The notes below the pieces were generated by a model that saw only the letters and a list, made by a program, of their open reading frames with translations, was not told where the DNA came from and made no database searches. A DNA stretch of 25,135 bases from JBEGTT01 sp041179245 (GTDB lineage Bacteria; Pseudomonadota; Gammaproteobacteria; Burkholderiales; Rhodocyclaceae). Shown piece after piece: positions 15,947 to 23,208 of the stretch (positions are counted from its first letter, which is position 1; every line of letters starts with the position of its first letter). The DNA lies in NCBI GenBank assembly GCA_041179245.1, contig JBEGTT010000063.1:1-25135 (forward strand), written 5' to 3'. The translations under genes and the position numbers were made by a program.

Positions 15947-16795
15947 GTGCCTGATCGCCTCGCCGTACTGCTTCAATACCTGCTGCCGAAACAGGCACTA
16001 ACGATACTTGCTGGAAAATTAGCCAGCGCCAAAGCGGGTAGTCTGACGACCCGCGTGATTCGCTGGTTTGTGGGGCGTTATAAGGTCAATATGGCCGAGG
16101 CCGCTAACCCTGACATCAACAGCTACCCAAGCTTTAACGAATTTTTTACCCGCCCGCTGAAAACCGGCGTTCGGCCATTAGCGGACGCGGATTTTATTTG
16201 CCCGGTCGATGGCGCAATCAGCCAGTTTGGGCCGATTGAACAAGACCAGATTTTTCAGGCCAAAGGCCATCATTATTCAACCACCGCCTTGGTTGGTGGA
16301 GATGCAGGCCTTGCTGCCCAATTCGACAACGGCAGCTTTGCCACGATTTACCTTAGCCCACGGGATTACCACCGTATCCACATGCCCTGTGACGGCAAAC
16401 TGACACGCATGATTTATGTACCGGGTGATCTGTTCTCGGTCAATCCAACTACGGCGCGAGGCGTTCCCGGTTTGTTTGCCCGTAATGAGCGGGTAGTTTG
16501 TGTATTTGAATCAGCATTTGGCCCATTTGTACTGACCTTAGTCGGCGCAACCATTGTCGGGAGCATGGCCACAGTGTGGCACGGAACAGTCAATCCACCG
16601 CGCCCCGGCATCATCCGTGAATGGCGTTACGACGAGCAAAACATCGTGCTGAAAAAGGGCGACGAAATGGGTCGTTTTATGCTCGGCTCAACGGTCGTCA
16701 TGCTATTCCCCAAGGATCAACTGACTTTCAACCCGGACTGGCAGCCAGTACGCCCAGTGAGGATGGGGGAAGCGATGGGCAACATCAATGACTGA
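15947..16795 (+). CDS. psd: Phosphatidylserine decarboxylase proenzyme
   Basis: Psd converts phosphatidylserine to phosphatidylethanolamine at the inner membrane. The 282-residue proenzyme cuts itself inside LGST (246-249), turning S248 into the pyruvoyl cofactor. D88 (PVDGAIS), H145 (YHRIHMP) and S248 form the expected self-processing triad, equivalent to D90, H147 and S254 in E. coli. I take the GTG at 15947 as the start because the N-terminus MPDRLAVLLQYLLPKQ fits the family; the ribosome site is weak. The last 8 bases overlap the start of hsdR, so the defence island begins inside this gene. The reading frame itself is complete and normal in length. Confidence 0.95.
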   Translation: MPDRLAVLLQYLLPKQALTILAGKLASAKAGSLTTRVIRWFVGRYKVNMAEAANPDINSYPSFNEFFTRPLKTGVRPLADADFICPVDGAISQFGPIEQDQIFQAKGHHYSTTALVGGDAGLAAQFDNGSFATIYLSPRDYHRIHMPCDGKLTRMIYVPGDLFSVNPTTARGVPGLFARNERVVCVFESAFGPFVLTLVGATIVGSMATVWHGTVNPPRPGIIREWRYDEQNIVLKKGDEMGRFMLGSTVVMLFPKDQLTFNPDWQPVRPVRMGEAMGNIND

Positions 16796-19793
16796 ACAAC
16801 AAATCGAACAAACCCTGATTGAGAAGCTGAGCGACCTCAAATACGCCTACCGCCTAGACATTCGTGACCGCGCCACGCTGGAAGCTAACTTTCGCCAGCA
16901 TTTTGAAGCACTCAACCGCGTCCACCTGACCGATAGCGAATTCGCCCGCCTGCTAGATGGTATCGTCACGCCCGATGTCTTCGCCGCAGCCAAACACCTG
17001 CGCGAGCGCAACAGCTTCGAGCGCGACGACGGCACGCCGCTTTACTACACCTTGGTCAATATCAAGGACTGGTGCAAAAATAACTTCGAGGTCATCAACC
17101 AACTCCGCATCAGTACCGACTACAGCCACCACCGTTACGACGTAATCCTGCTGATCAATGGTGTGCCTGTCGTGCAGATCGAGTTGAAGACGCTGGCCAT
17201 TAGCCCTCGTCGAGCCATGCAACAGATCGTCGATTACAAAAACGATCCCGGCAACGGCTACAGCAAAACCTTGTTGTGCTTTTTGCAATTGTTCATTGTC
17301 AGCAACCGCAGCGACACTTGGTACTTCGCCAACAACAACAGCCGCCACTTCAGCTTCAATGCCGATGAGCGTTTTTTGCCGCTCTACCAGTTTGCCGACG
17401 TAGACAACAGCAAGATTACCCATCTGGACAGCTTTGCCGAGACATTCCTCGTGAAATGTACGCTGGGCGAAATGATCAGTCGCTATATGGTGCTGGTGGC
17501 TAGCGAGCAAAAGTTGCTGATGATGCGGCCCTATCAAATCTATGCCGTCAAGGCGATTGTCGATTGCATCCACCAACGTTGCGGCAACGGCTACATCTGG
17601 CACACCACCGGCAGTGGCAAGACGCTCACCTCGTTCAAAGCCTCCACCCTGCTCAAGGACAACCCGGACATCGATAAATGCCTGTTCGTGGTCGACCGTA
17701 AAGACCTCGACCGGCAAACGCGAGAGGAATTCAACAAGTTTCAGGAGGGCTGCGTCGAAGAAAACACCAACACAGAAACGCTGGTGCGACGCCTACTTTC
17801 CGACGATTACGCTGACAAGGTGATTGTCACCACCATCCAGAAACTGGGCCTCGCGCTGGATGGCGATTCTTCCAAAAACGCCAAGAAAAACTACAAAGAG
17901 CGCCTCGAACCCCTGCGCAACCAGCGCATCGTTTTCATCTTCGACGAATGCCACCGCTCGCAATTCGGTGAGAACCATAAAGCCATCAAGGAGTTTTTCC
18001 CCAACGCCCAGTTGTTCGGCTTTACCGGCACGCCCATCTTTGAGCAGAACGCCAGCAGCCAGCAGATTGAAGGCCAGCAAGCCAGCTACAAAACCACAGC
18101 CGACATCTTTCAGCAGCAATTACACGCCTACACCATCACCCACGCCATCGAAGACCGCAACGTCTTGCGCTTCCATGTGGACTACTACAAGCCTGAAGGA
18201 AAGAGCGCGCCCAAGCCGGGCGAAGCACTCGCTAAGCGCGCCATCGTTGAGGCCATTCTCGCCAAGCACGATGCAGCCACTGCTGGGCGCAAGTTCAACG
18301 CTGTGCTGGCCACCGCCAGCATTAATGACGCTATTGAATACCACACCCTATTCAAAACCATGCAAACCGAAAAAGGGGCAGCAAACCCTGACTTCCAGCC
18401 GCTCAACATCGCTTGCGTCTTTTCCCCGCCCGCCGAAGGCAACAAGGACGTGCAGCAGATTCAGGAAGACCTGCCGCAAGAAAAAGCCGATAACGAACAG
18501 GAACCGGACAAAAAGAAGGATGCCCTCAAGGCCATCATCGCCGACTACAACGTCCAGTTCGCTACCAACCACGACATCAACAACTTCGATCTCTACTACC
18601 AAGACATCCAAAAACGCATCAAGGATCAGCAATGGCCCAATGCCGACCTGCGATTGGCCGATCCAAACCATGCCCATAAAATCGACATTACCCTCGTGGT
18701 GGACATGCTGCTTACTGGCTTTGATTCAAAATTCCTGAATACCTTGTACGTGGACAAAAACCTCAAGTACCACGGCCTGATCCAGGCGTTTTCACGCACC
18801 AACCGCGTACTCAACGACACCAAGCCCTACGGCAACATCCTCGACTTCCGCCAGCAACAAGATGCGGTCGACACCGCCATTGGCCTCTTTTCCGGCCAAG
18901 CAGCCAAGCCCGCCAAAGAAATTTGGCTGGTTGAGCCTGCCGCTGAAGTCATTCGCAAGTACGAAGACGCCGTCTTTGGCATGGCTGGCTTCATGCAAAA
19001 TAAAAATTTGGTTTGTGAACCTGCGCAGGTCTACAACTTAAAAGGCGACACAGCCCGTATCGAGTTCATTAACCGCTTCAAGGAAGTACAGCGACTCAAG
19101 ACGCAACTCGACCAGTACACCGATCTGGACTACGCACAAAAGGCCCAGATAAACACCATCCTCCCGCAGGATCAGTTACTCAGCTTCAGAAGCACCTACC
19201 TCGAAACCGCCCAGCGCCTGAAAGCGCAGCAGGATAAGCACGACAAAGCGGGCGGTGACAGCCTTCCGCCCGAAGTGCAGCAACTCGATTTCGAGTTCGT
19301 GCTGTTTGCCAGCGCTGTCATCGATTACGACTACATCATGGGCCTCATCACCCGCTACGCCAGCCAAACGCCGGGCAAACAGAAGATGAGCCGCGAAGAA
19401 CTGATCGGCCTAATTCAGTCCGACGCCAAATTCATGGATGCCCGTGACGATATCGCCGACTACATCGACACCTTGGAATCTGGAAAAGGGCTGGACGAAA
19501 CGGCTATCCGCGCTGGCTTCGACCGCTTCAAGGCCGACAAACACGCCCGCCAGATTGAGACCATCGCCGACCAGCACGGGCTGGATGCCACCGCCCTTCA
19601 AGGCTTTGTTGACGCCATCCTGCGCCGCATGATCTTCGATGGCGACCAACTGAGTGATTTGTTCGCCGCACAAGAACTCGGCTGGAAAGCACGCACCAAG
19701 GCCGAACTGGCGCTGATGGAAGAGTTGATTCCGCTGCTGCACAAACTTGCCCAAGGACGCGAGATTTCAGGGTTGGGGGCATATGAGCAGTAA
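16788..19793 (+). CDS. hsdR: Type I restriction endonuclease subunit R
   Basis: HsdR is the ATP-driven translocating and cutting subunit of a type I restriction-modification complex (R2M2S). The 1001-residue protein has an N-terminal PD-(D/E)xK nuclease, with D118 and E132-L-K134. Two RecA-like motor domains follow: Walker A TTGSGKT (273-279), DECH (386-389), GFTGTP (411-416), LLTGFDSKFLNTL and QAFSRTNR (about 666-673). A helical C-terminus follows for contact with the methylase core. All motifs are intact. The ATG lies inside the 3' end of psd, with a G-rich stretch rather far upstream; no promoter of its own is visible. The end overlaps the next gene by 11 bases. The partner hsdS is 2.1 kb downstream, and hsdM is not in the window. 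Confidence 0.96.
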   Translation: MTEQQIEQTLIEKLSDLKYAYRLDIRDRATLEANFRQHFEALNRVHLTDSEFARLLDGIVTPDVFAAAKHLRERNSFERDDGTPLYYTLVNIKDWCKNNFEVINQLRISTDYSHHRYDVILLINGVPVVQIELKTLAISPRRAMQQIVDYKNDPGNGYSKTLLCFLQLFIVSNRSDTWYFANNNSRHFSFNADERFLPLYQFADVDNSKITHLDSFAETFLVKCTLGEMISRYMVLVASEQKLLMMRPYQIYAVKAIVDCIHQRCGNGYIWHTTGSGKTLTSFKASTLLKDNPDIDKCLFVVDRKDLDRQTREEFNKFQEGCVEENTNTETLVRRLLSDDYADKVIVTTIQKLGLALDGDSSKNAKKNYKERLEPLRNQRIVFIFDECHRSQFGENHKAIKEFFPNAQLFGFTGTPIFEQNASSQQIEGQQASYKTTADIFQQQLHAYTITHAIEDRNVLRFHVDYYKPEGKSAPKPGEALAKRAIVEAILAKHDAATAGRKFNAVLATASINDAIEYHTLFKTMQTEKGAANPDFQPLNIACVFSPPAEGNKDVQQIQEDLPQEKADNEQEPDKKKDALKAIIADYNVQFATNHDINNFDLYYQDIQKRIKDQQWPNADLRLADPNHAHKIDITLVVDMLLTGFDSKFLNTLYVDKNLKYHGLIQAFSRTNRVLNDTKPYGNILDFRQQQDAVDTAIGLFSGQAAKPAKEIWLVEPAAEVIRKYEDAVFGMAGFMQNKNLVCEPAQVYNLKGDTARIEFINRFKEVQRLKTQLDQYTDLDYAQKAQINTILPQDQLLSFRSTYLETAQRLKAQQDKHDKAGGDSLPPEVQQLDFEFVLFASAVIDYDYIMGLITRYASQTPGKQKMSREELIGLIQSDAKFMDARDDIADYIDTLESGKGLDETAIRAGFDRFKADKHARQIETIADQHGLDATALQGFVDAILRRMIFDGDQLSDLFAAQELGWKARTKAELALMEELIPLLHKLAQGREISGLGAYEQ

Positions 19794-21282
19794 AAGCATG
19801 ACCGAAGCAGAACTGGTGCAGCGAATCGCCTTGGGTGAAGACAGCCGCCATCAGTTCAAGCGCACCGTCGACCACCCGGATGCCTTGGCCGCCGAATTGG
19901 TGTCCTTTGCCAATAGTGGCGGTGGCACCTTGTTCATTGGTGTCAATGACGATGGTTCGATTGCTGGGCTAGATGCCGTCGAAGTGCGCCGCCTCAACCA
20001 GATGCTGAGTAATGCCGCCTCCCAGCACCTGCGTCCCCCCCTGCACCCGCTCACCGAGAACGTGCGCACTCAAGCCGGGGTGGTCATGGTGGTCAGCATC
20101 CCGGACGGACTCTCCAAACCCTATCTGGATCACCAAGGCCGCATTTGGGTCAAGCAAGGGGCTGACAAGCGCCATGTCACCGCACGTGAAGAGATGCAGC
20201 GCATGTTCCAGCGTTCTGGACTGGTGTATGCGGATGTGGTGCCCGTGGCCGACACCACCAGCGCCGACCTAGACGAAGCGGCGTTTCACCGCTATTTGGA
20301 ACAGCGTTACGGCACCGATAATCCCTACCCGGAGCGTCCATTGGACGCAGTGCTGCAAAACTTGGGGCTGGGCGATGGCCGTGAACTGAACTTGGCTGGC
20401 CTGATGCTGTTCGGCCGCAACCCACAACGTTGGCGCCCCGCGTTTTCCATCAAAGCCGTGGCTTTTCCCGGTACCCGTATTGCTGATAGTCGCTATCTGG
20501 ACAGCGAGGACATCAGCGGCACCTTGACCACTCAATACACCGAAGCACTGGCATTTATCAAACGTAACCTGCACCGGGTACAAGGCGACCAAGGCTTTAA
20601 TTCCATCGGCCTGCTGGAAATCCCGGAAGTCACTTTACAAGAGCTTCTGGTCAACGCCCTGATTCACCGCGATTACTTCACCAGCGCCTCTATTCGTATC
20701 TTGATTTTTACCGACCGCATCGAAATCATCAGCCCCGGCCATTTACCAGACAGCCTGAGCGTCGATGATGTGCGGCAGGGCAAAACCAACCGCCGCAACC
20801 CCACCTTAACCGAGCACGCATTCAAGGTATTACCCTACCGAGGACTGGGCAGCGGCATACCCCGTGCGCTAGAGGAATGGTCGCAGATTGAACTCATCGA
20901 CGATGTTCGCGGCAACCAGTTCACTGCCCAAATGTGGCGCCCAACACCACAGTGGGAAGGTGCAACCCTGCAAGTCGAGGCCCCAGTCGAGGCCCCAGTC
21001 GAGGCCCCAGTCGAGGCCCCAGTCAGCTTGTCAGAAACTGAACGAAAAATTTTGGCTGCCGTGTCACATCAACCTATCGGCAGGACTGATATTTTGTCCG
21101 TATTGGGCTATGCCCAGCCTACCGGCAACTACAAAGCAGCGATGGCCAAGTTGTTAGAAACAAGGCTGGTCGAACAAACCATTCCCGAAAAACCCAACAG
21201 CCGCTTGCAGAAATACCGACTGACCGAGGCGGGTCAGCGGCTGTTGCAAGATTTACCGCACACACTGATCAGGAGCACATAA
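19783..21282 (+). CDS. Schlafen AlbA_2-domain / GHKL-ATPase putative DNA-binding regulator
   Basis: A 499-residue protein of the AlbA_2 plus HATPase_c_4 type, often found inside type I restriction loci. The AlbA_2 domain covers about residues 18-140 (HQFKRTV, ELVSFANSGGGTLFIGVNDDG). The ATPase-like domain covers about 270-395, with the N-box ELLVNALIHRDY, FTDRIEIISPGHLP and the glycine motif GLGSGIPRALE. A flexible linker of four VEAP units follows at about 398-414. The C-terminal 85 residues look like a winged helix (ERKILAAV, GRTDILSVLGY, KYRLTEAGQRLL). Its role is unclear; relatives are thought to be transcriptional regulators or defence components. I choose the ATG at 19783, behind GGTTGGGGG; a TTG frame from 19747 and an ATG at 19798 are alternatives. 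Confidence 0.85.
   Translation: MSSKSMTEAELVQRIALGEDSRHQFKRTVDHPDALAAELVSFANSGGGTLFIGVNDDGSIAGLDAVEVRRLNQMLSNAASQHLRPPLHPLTENVRTQAGVVMVVSIPDGLSKPYLDHQGRIWVKQGADKRHVTAREEMQRMFQRSGLVYADVVPVADTTSADLDEAAFHRYLEQRYGTDNPYPERPLDAVLQNLGLGDGRELNLAGLMLFGRNPQRWRPAFSIKAVAFPGTRIADSRYLDSEDISGTLTTQYTEALAFIKRNLHRVQGDQGFNSIGLLEIPEVTLQELLVNALIHRDYFTSASIRILIFTDRIEIISPGHLPDSLSVDDVRQGKTNRRNPTLTEHAFKVLPYRGLGSGIPRALEEWSQIELIDDVRGNQFTAQMWRPTPQWEGATLQVEAPVEAPVEAPVEAPVSLSETERKILAAVSHQPIGRTDILSVLGYAQPTGNYKAAMAKLLETRLVEQTIPEKPNSRLQKYRLTEAGQRLLQDLPHTLIRST
20974..21021 (+). repeat. Four exact tandem copies of a 12-base unit
   Basis: The unit GTCGAGGCCCCA is repeated four times without a mismatch and continues three bases into a fifth. 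It encodes (Val-Glu-Ala-Pro)4 between the ATPase and winged-helix parts of the AlbA_2 protein. Copy-number change would lengthen or shorten the hinge without shifting frame. Confidence 0.95.
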
Positions 21283-21283
21283 C

Positions 21284-21889
21284 ATGGTGTTGCAGAACAA
21301 ATTAAACATCACCAACCAGATTGAGCTGAACAAAGCTGAAGAAAAAATCAGCAAACAAAAGGCCAAGCGGCTATTTGAAAGCGGCGACATCAACCGCATG
21401 GAGATTGGCACCTTCAAAGGACTTACACAAATTCATGCGTATTTATTTGGCGATATTTATGAATTTGCTGGAAAACTGCGCGATGTAAACATCGCCAAAG
21501 GCAATTTTCGCTTTGCGCCGCTCATGTACCTGCCGCAATCGCTGGAACACATCAGCGCCATGCCGCAACAGTCCTTTGAGCAAATTGTTGAAAAGTATGT
21601 GGAAATGAATGTTGCTCACCCGTTTCGCGAAGGCAATGGCCGCGCCACACGCATCTGGCTGGATCTGATTTTTAAACACGAAATCAATCGTGTGATTGAT
21701 TGGAATGCCGTGGACAAAGCTGACTACCTTTCAGCCATGGAACGCAGCGTGGTGAAGGATGTGGAAATCAAACACTTACTAAAAGCCGCCTTGACCGACA
21801 AAATCAACGACCGCGAATTATTCATGAAGGGCATCGACATCAGCTATTACTACGAAGGCTATAGCGAATTCAGGGTTGAGGATTTGTAA
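21284..21889 (+). CDS. Class III Fic-domain protein AMP transferase
   Basis: Fic enzymes transfer AMP from ATP to a hydroxyl of a target protein. The 201-residue protein has the complete active motif HPFREGNGRATR (112-123), with catalytic H112 and the phosphate-binding loop. Near the C-terminus it carries SYYYEG (187-192), matching the (S/T)xxxE(G/N) inhibitory motif whose glutamate (E191) blocks ATP in class III Fic proteins such as that of Neisseria meningitidis. It is therefore probably self-inhibited and released by dilution or autoAMPylation, and needs no separate antitoxin. The ribosome site AGGAG sits 8 bases before the ATG, one base after the preceding stop, and hsdS starts one base after its own stop. 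Targets are unknown; DNA gyrase is a precedent in the class. Confidence 0.93.
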   Translation: MVLQNKLNITNQIELNKAEEKISKQKAKRLFESGDINRMEIGTFKGLTQIHAYLFGDIYEFAGKLRDVNIAKGNFRFAPLMYLPQSLEHISAMPQQSFEQIVEKYVEMNVAHPFREGNGRATRIWLDLIFKHEINRVIDWNAVDKADYLSAMERSVVKDVEIKHLLKAALTDKINDRELFMKGIDISYYYEGYSEFRVEDL

Positions 21890-21890
21890 C

Positions 21891-23072
21891 ATGCCCTCGT
21901 CAGTGAAAAAACGTGGATTAGTGCCCAAGCTGCGCTTTCCTGAATTTCGGGATGCGGGGGAGTGGGTAAGTGAATTTGGTGATGTACTCTTCAACCAAAT
22001 CAGCAATAAAGATCACAACTCCGATCTGCCTGTACTAGCTATAACTCAAGAGTACGGCGCAATTCCGCGAAATTTGATTGACTATCATGTTTCAGTAACT
22101 GAAACGAGTATTGAGAGCTATAAGGTCGTTGAAGTCGGTGATTTCATCATCAGTCTTCGCTCTTTCCAAGGAGGGATTGAATACTCGAATTACAAAGGAA
22201 TTTGCAGCCCGGCTTACGTGGTGTTGAGGCTTAAAACTGAGCATTCAGCGAACTACTTCAAGCATTTCCTTAAAACTAGTCGATTCATCGCTCTGCTTAC
22301 TAAAAATCTTGAGGGGTTGCGGGATGGCAAGATGGTCAGCTACAAGCAATTCTCTGAATTGCAGTTGCCCACGCCACCCCTAAATGAGCAACAAAAAATC
22401 GCTGACTGCCTCACTTCCCTCGACGAACTACTCACCCTAGAAACGCAAAAACTCGCCACGCTCAAGACCCACAAAAAAGGCCTCATGCAGCAGCTTTTCC
22501 CCGCCGAAGGAGAAACCCTGCCCAAACTGCGCTTCCCCGAGTTTCGGGATGCGGGTGAATGGGAGGAGAAGACGTTAGGAAAGATTTGCAACAGCATTTC
22601 ATCAGGCAAGGATAAAAATGACCTTGAAGGCCATCTTGATCTTTACGGTTCAACTGGTGTGATCGGCAAAACATCAAAAGCAAGCTTCAATGGTGTCTAT
22701 ATATTGGTGGCAAGAGTAGGAGCAAACGCTGGGTTTACAAACAAAGCAAATGGAATCTTTGGTGTCACTGACAACACTCTTGTCATTAATCTACAGCGTT
22801 CTGAACAGGTCACCTTTGTTTTTTATTGGCTCGACGTTATTGACCTAAATAGGTTGATTTTTGGCTCTGGCCAACCGCTCATTACGGGAACGCAACTTAA
22901 AGATTTAGTGCTATTTTTACCGTCATATAAAGAACAACAAAGAATCGCCGACTGCCTCGCTTCCCTCGACGACCTCATCGCTGCCCAAACCCAAAAACTC
23001 ACCAAGCTCAAGACCCATAAAAAAGGGCTGATGCAGCAGCTTTTCCCCGTGCTGGACGAGGTGACCGCGTGA
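21891..23072 (+). CDS. hsdS: Type I restriction-modification specificity subunit S
   Basis: HsdS sets the DNA sequence recognised by the type I complex. The 393-residue protein is built of two half-repeats. Each opens with PKLRFPEFRDAGEW (12-25 and 211-224), continues into a variable target-recognition domain (about 26-160 and 225-345), and ends in a conserved helical spacer (about 167-204 and 349-386, IADCL.SLD through KTHKKGLMQQLFP). Each half reads one part of a split target. The target-recognition stretches are visibly richer in A and T than their flanks, as expected for exchanged domains. The start is the ATG at 21891, one base after the fic stop; an upstream in-frame codon at 21876 lies inside fic. 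The target cannot be predicted by eye. Confidence 0.95.
   Translation: MPSSVKKRGLVPKLRFPEFRDAGEWVSEFGDVLFNQISNKDHNSDLPVLAITQEYGAIPRNLIDYHVSVTETSIESYKVVEVGDFIISLRSFQGGIEYSNYKGICSPAYVVLRLKTEHSANYFKHFLKTSRFIALLTKNLEGLRDGKMVSYKQFSELQLPTPPLNEQQKIADCLTSLDELLTLETQKLATLKTHKKGLMQQLFPAEGETLPKLRFPEFRDAGEWEEKTLGKICNSISSGKDKNDLEGHLDLYGSTGVIGKTSKASFNGVYILVARVGANAGFTNKANGIFGVTDNTLVINLQRSEQVTFVFYWLDVIDLNRLIFGSGQPLITGTQLKDLVLFLPSYKEQQRIADCLASLDDLIAAQTQKLTKLKTHKKGLMQQLFPVLDEVTA
21924..21966 (+). repeat. hsdS opening repeat, copy 1
   Basis: A 43-base block that is 37/43 identical to 22521-22563. It encodes the conserved entry into the first target-recognition domain. Confidence 0.9.
22389..22502 (+). repeat. 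hsdS spacer repeat, copy 1
   Basis: A 114-base block, matched by an equally long, clearly similar block at 22935-23048. It encodes the helical spacer that separates the two recognition domains and could recombine with its partner. Confidence 0.88.
22521..22563 (+). repeat. hsdS opening repeat, copy 2
   Basis: Second copy of the block at 21924-21966, leading into the second target-recognition domain; the six differences are mostly silent. Confidence 0.9.
22935..23048 (+). repeat. hsdS spacer repeat, copy 2
   Basis: Second copy of the 114-base spacer block at 22389-22502, forming the C-terminal helical arm of HsdS. Confidence 0.88.
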
Positions 23073-23116
23073 CGCGTGACGCGAGTCATTCCCTATGCCT
23101 ACGAAGTCGGGGATTC

Positions 23117-23141
23117 AGTTGTCAAGGATTCCTTTACAACT
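23117..23141. promoter_or_regulatory. Imperfect 25-base palindrome, candidate operator
   Basis: Arms AGTTGTCAAGGA and TCCTTTACAACT pair at 11 of 12 positions around a single central T. It lies in the 136-base gap between hsdS and dinD, 92 bases before the dinD start. No T tract follows, so it does not look like a terminator. Confidence 0.5.
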
Positions 23142-23153
23142 GTGGCGAATAGA

Positions 23154-23178
23154 AACTTGTCGGAAATTCCGACAGGTT
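23154..23178. promoter_or_regulatory. 25-base palindrome upstream of dinD, candidate operator
   Basis: A perfect core TGTCGGAA-A-TTCCGACA (23158-23174) is extended by three more matching pairs with one mismatch. Its centre is 37 bases from the centre of the palindrome at 23117-23141. Both carry TTGTC in one arm and a central TTCC. It ends 30 bases before the dinD start and could bind a dimeric regulator. Confidence 0.55.
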
Positions 23179-23208
23179 CGCAAAACCCGAAGCAGTGGAG
23201 GCCATGCC

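Noticed and set aside
16953..17717. Long open frame on the minus strand opposite hsdR (254 codons)
   Set aside because: It is a shadow of hsdR; the low-complexity valine/alanine-rich translation has no recognisable domain, start signal or neighbours.
17824..18738. 304-codon plus-strand frame inside hsdR
   Set aside because: Serine/threonine/proline-rich product typical of an out-of-frame reading of a real gene, and hsdR is intact in its own frame.
23073..23208. LexA box controlling dinD
   Set aside because: CTGT at 23139-23143 and ACAG at 23172-23175 do not have the 8-base spacing of the E. coli consensus; only the two other palindromes are clear.
23095..23208. N-terminal extension of dinD from the in-frame ATG at 23095
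   Set aside because: It lacks a good ribosome site, reads through both palindromes and adds residues not seen in DinD; the ATG at 23209 has GGAGG.
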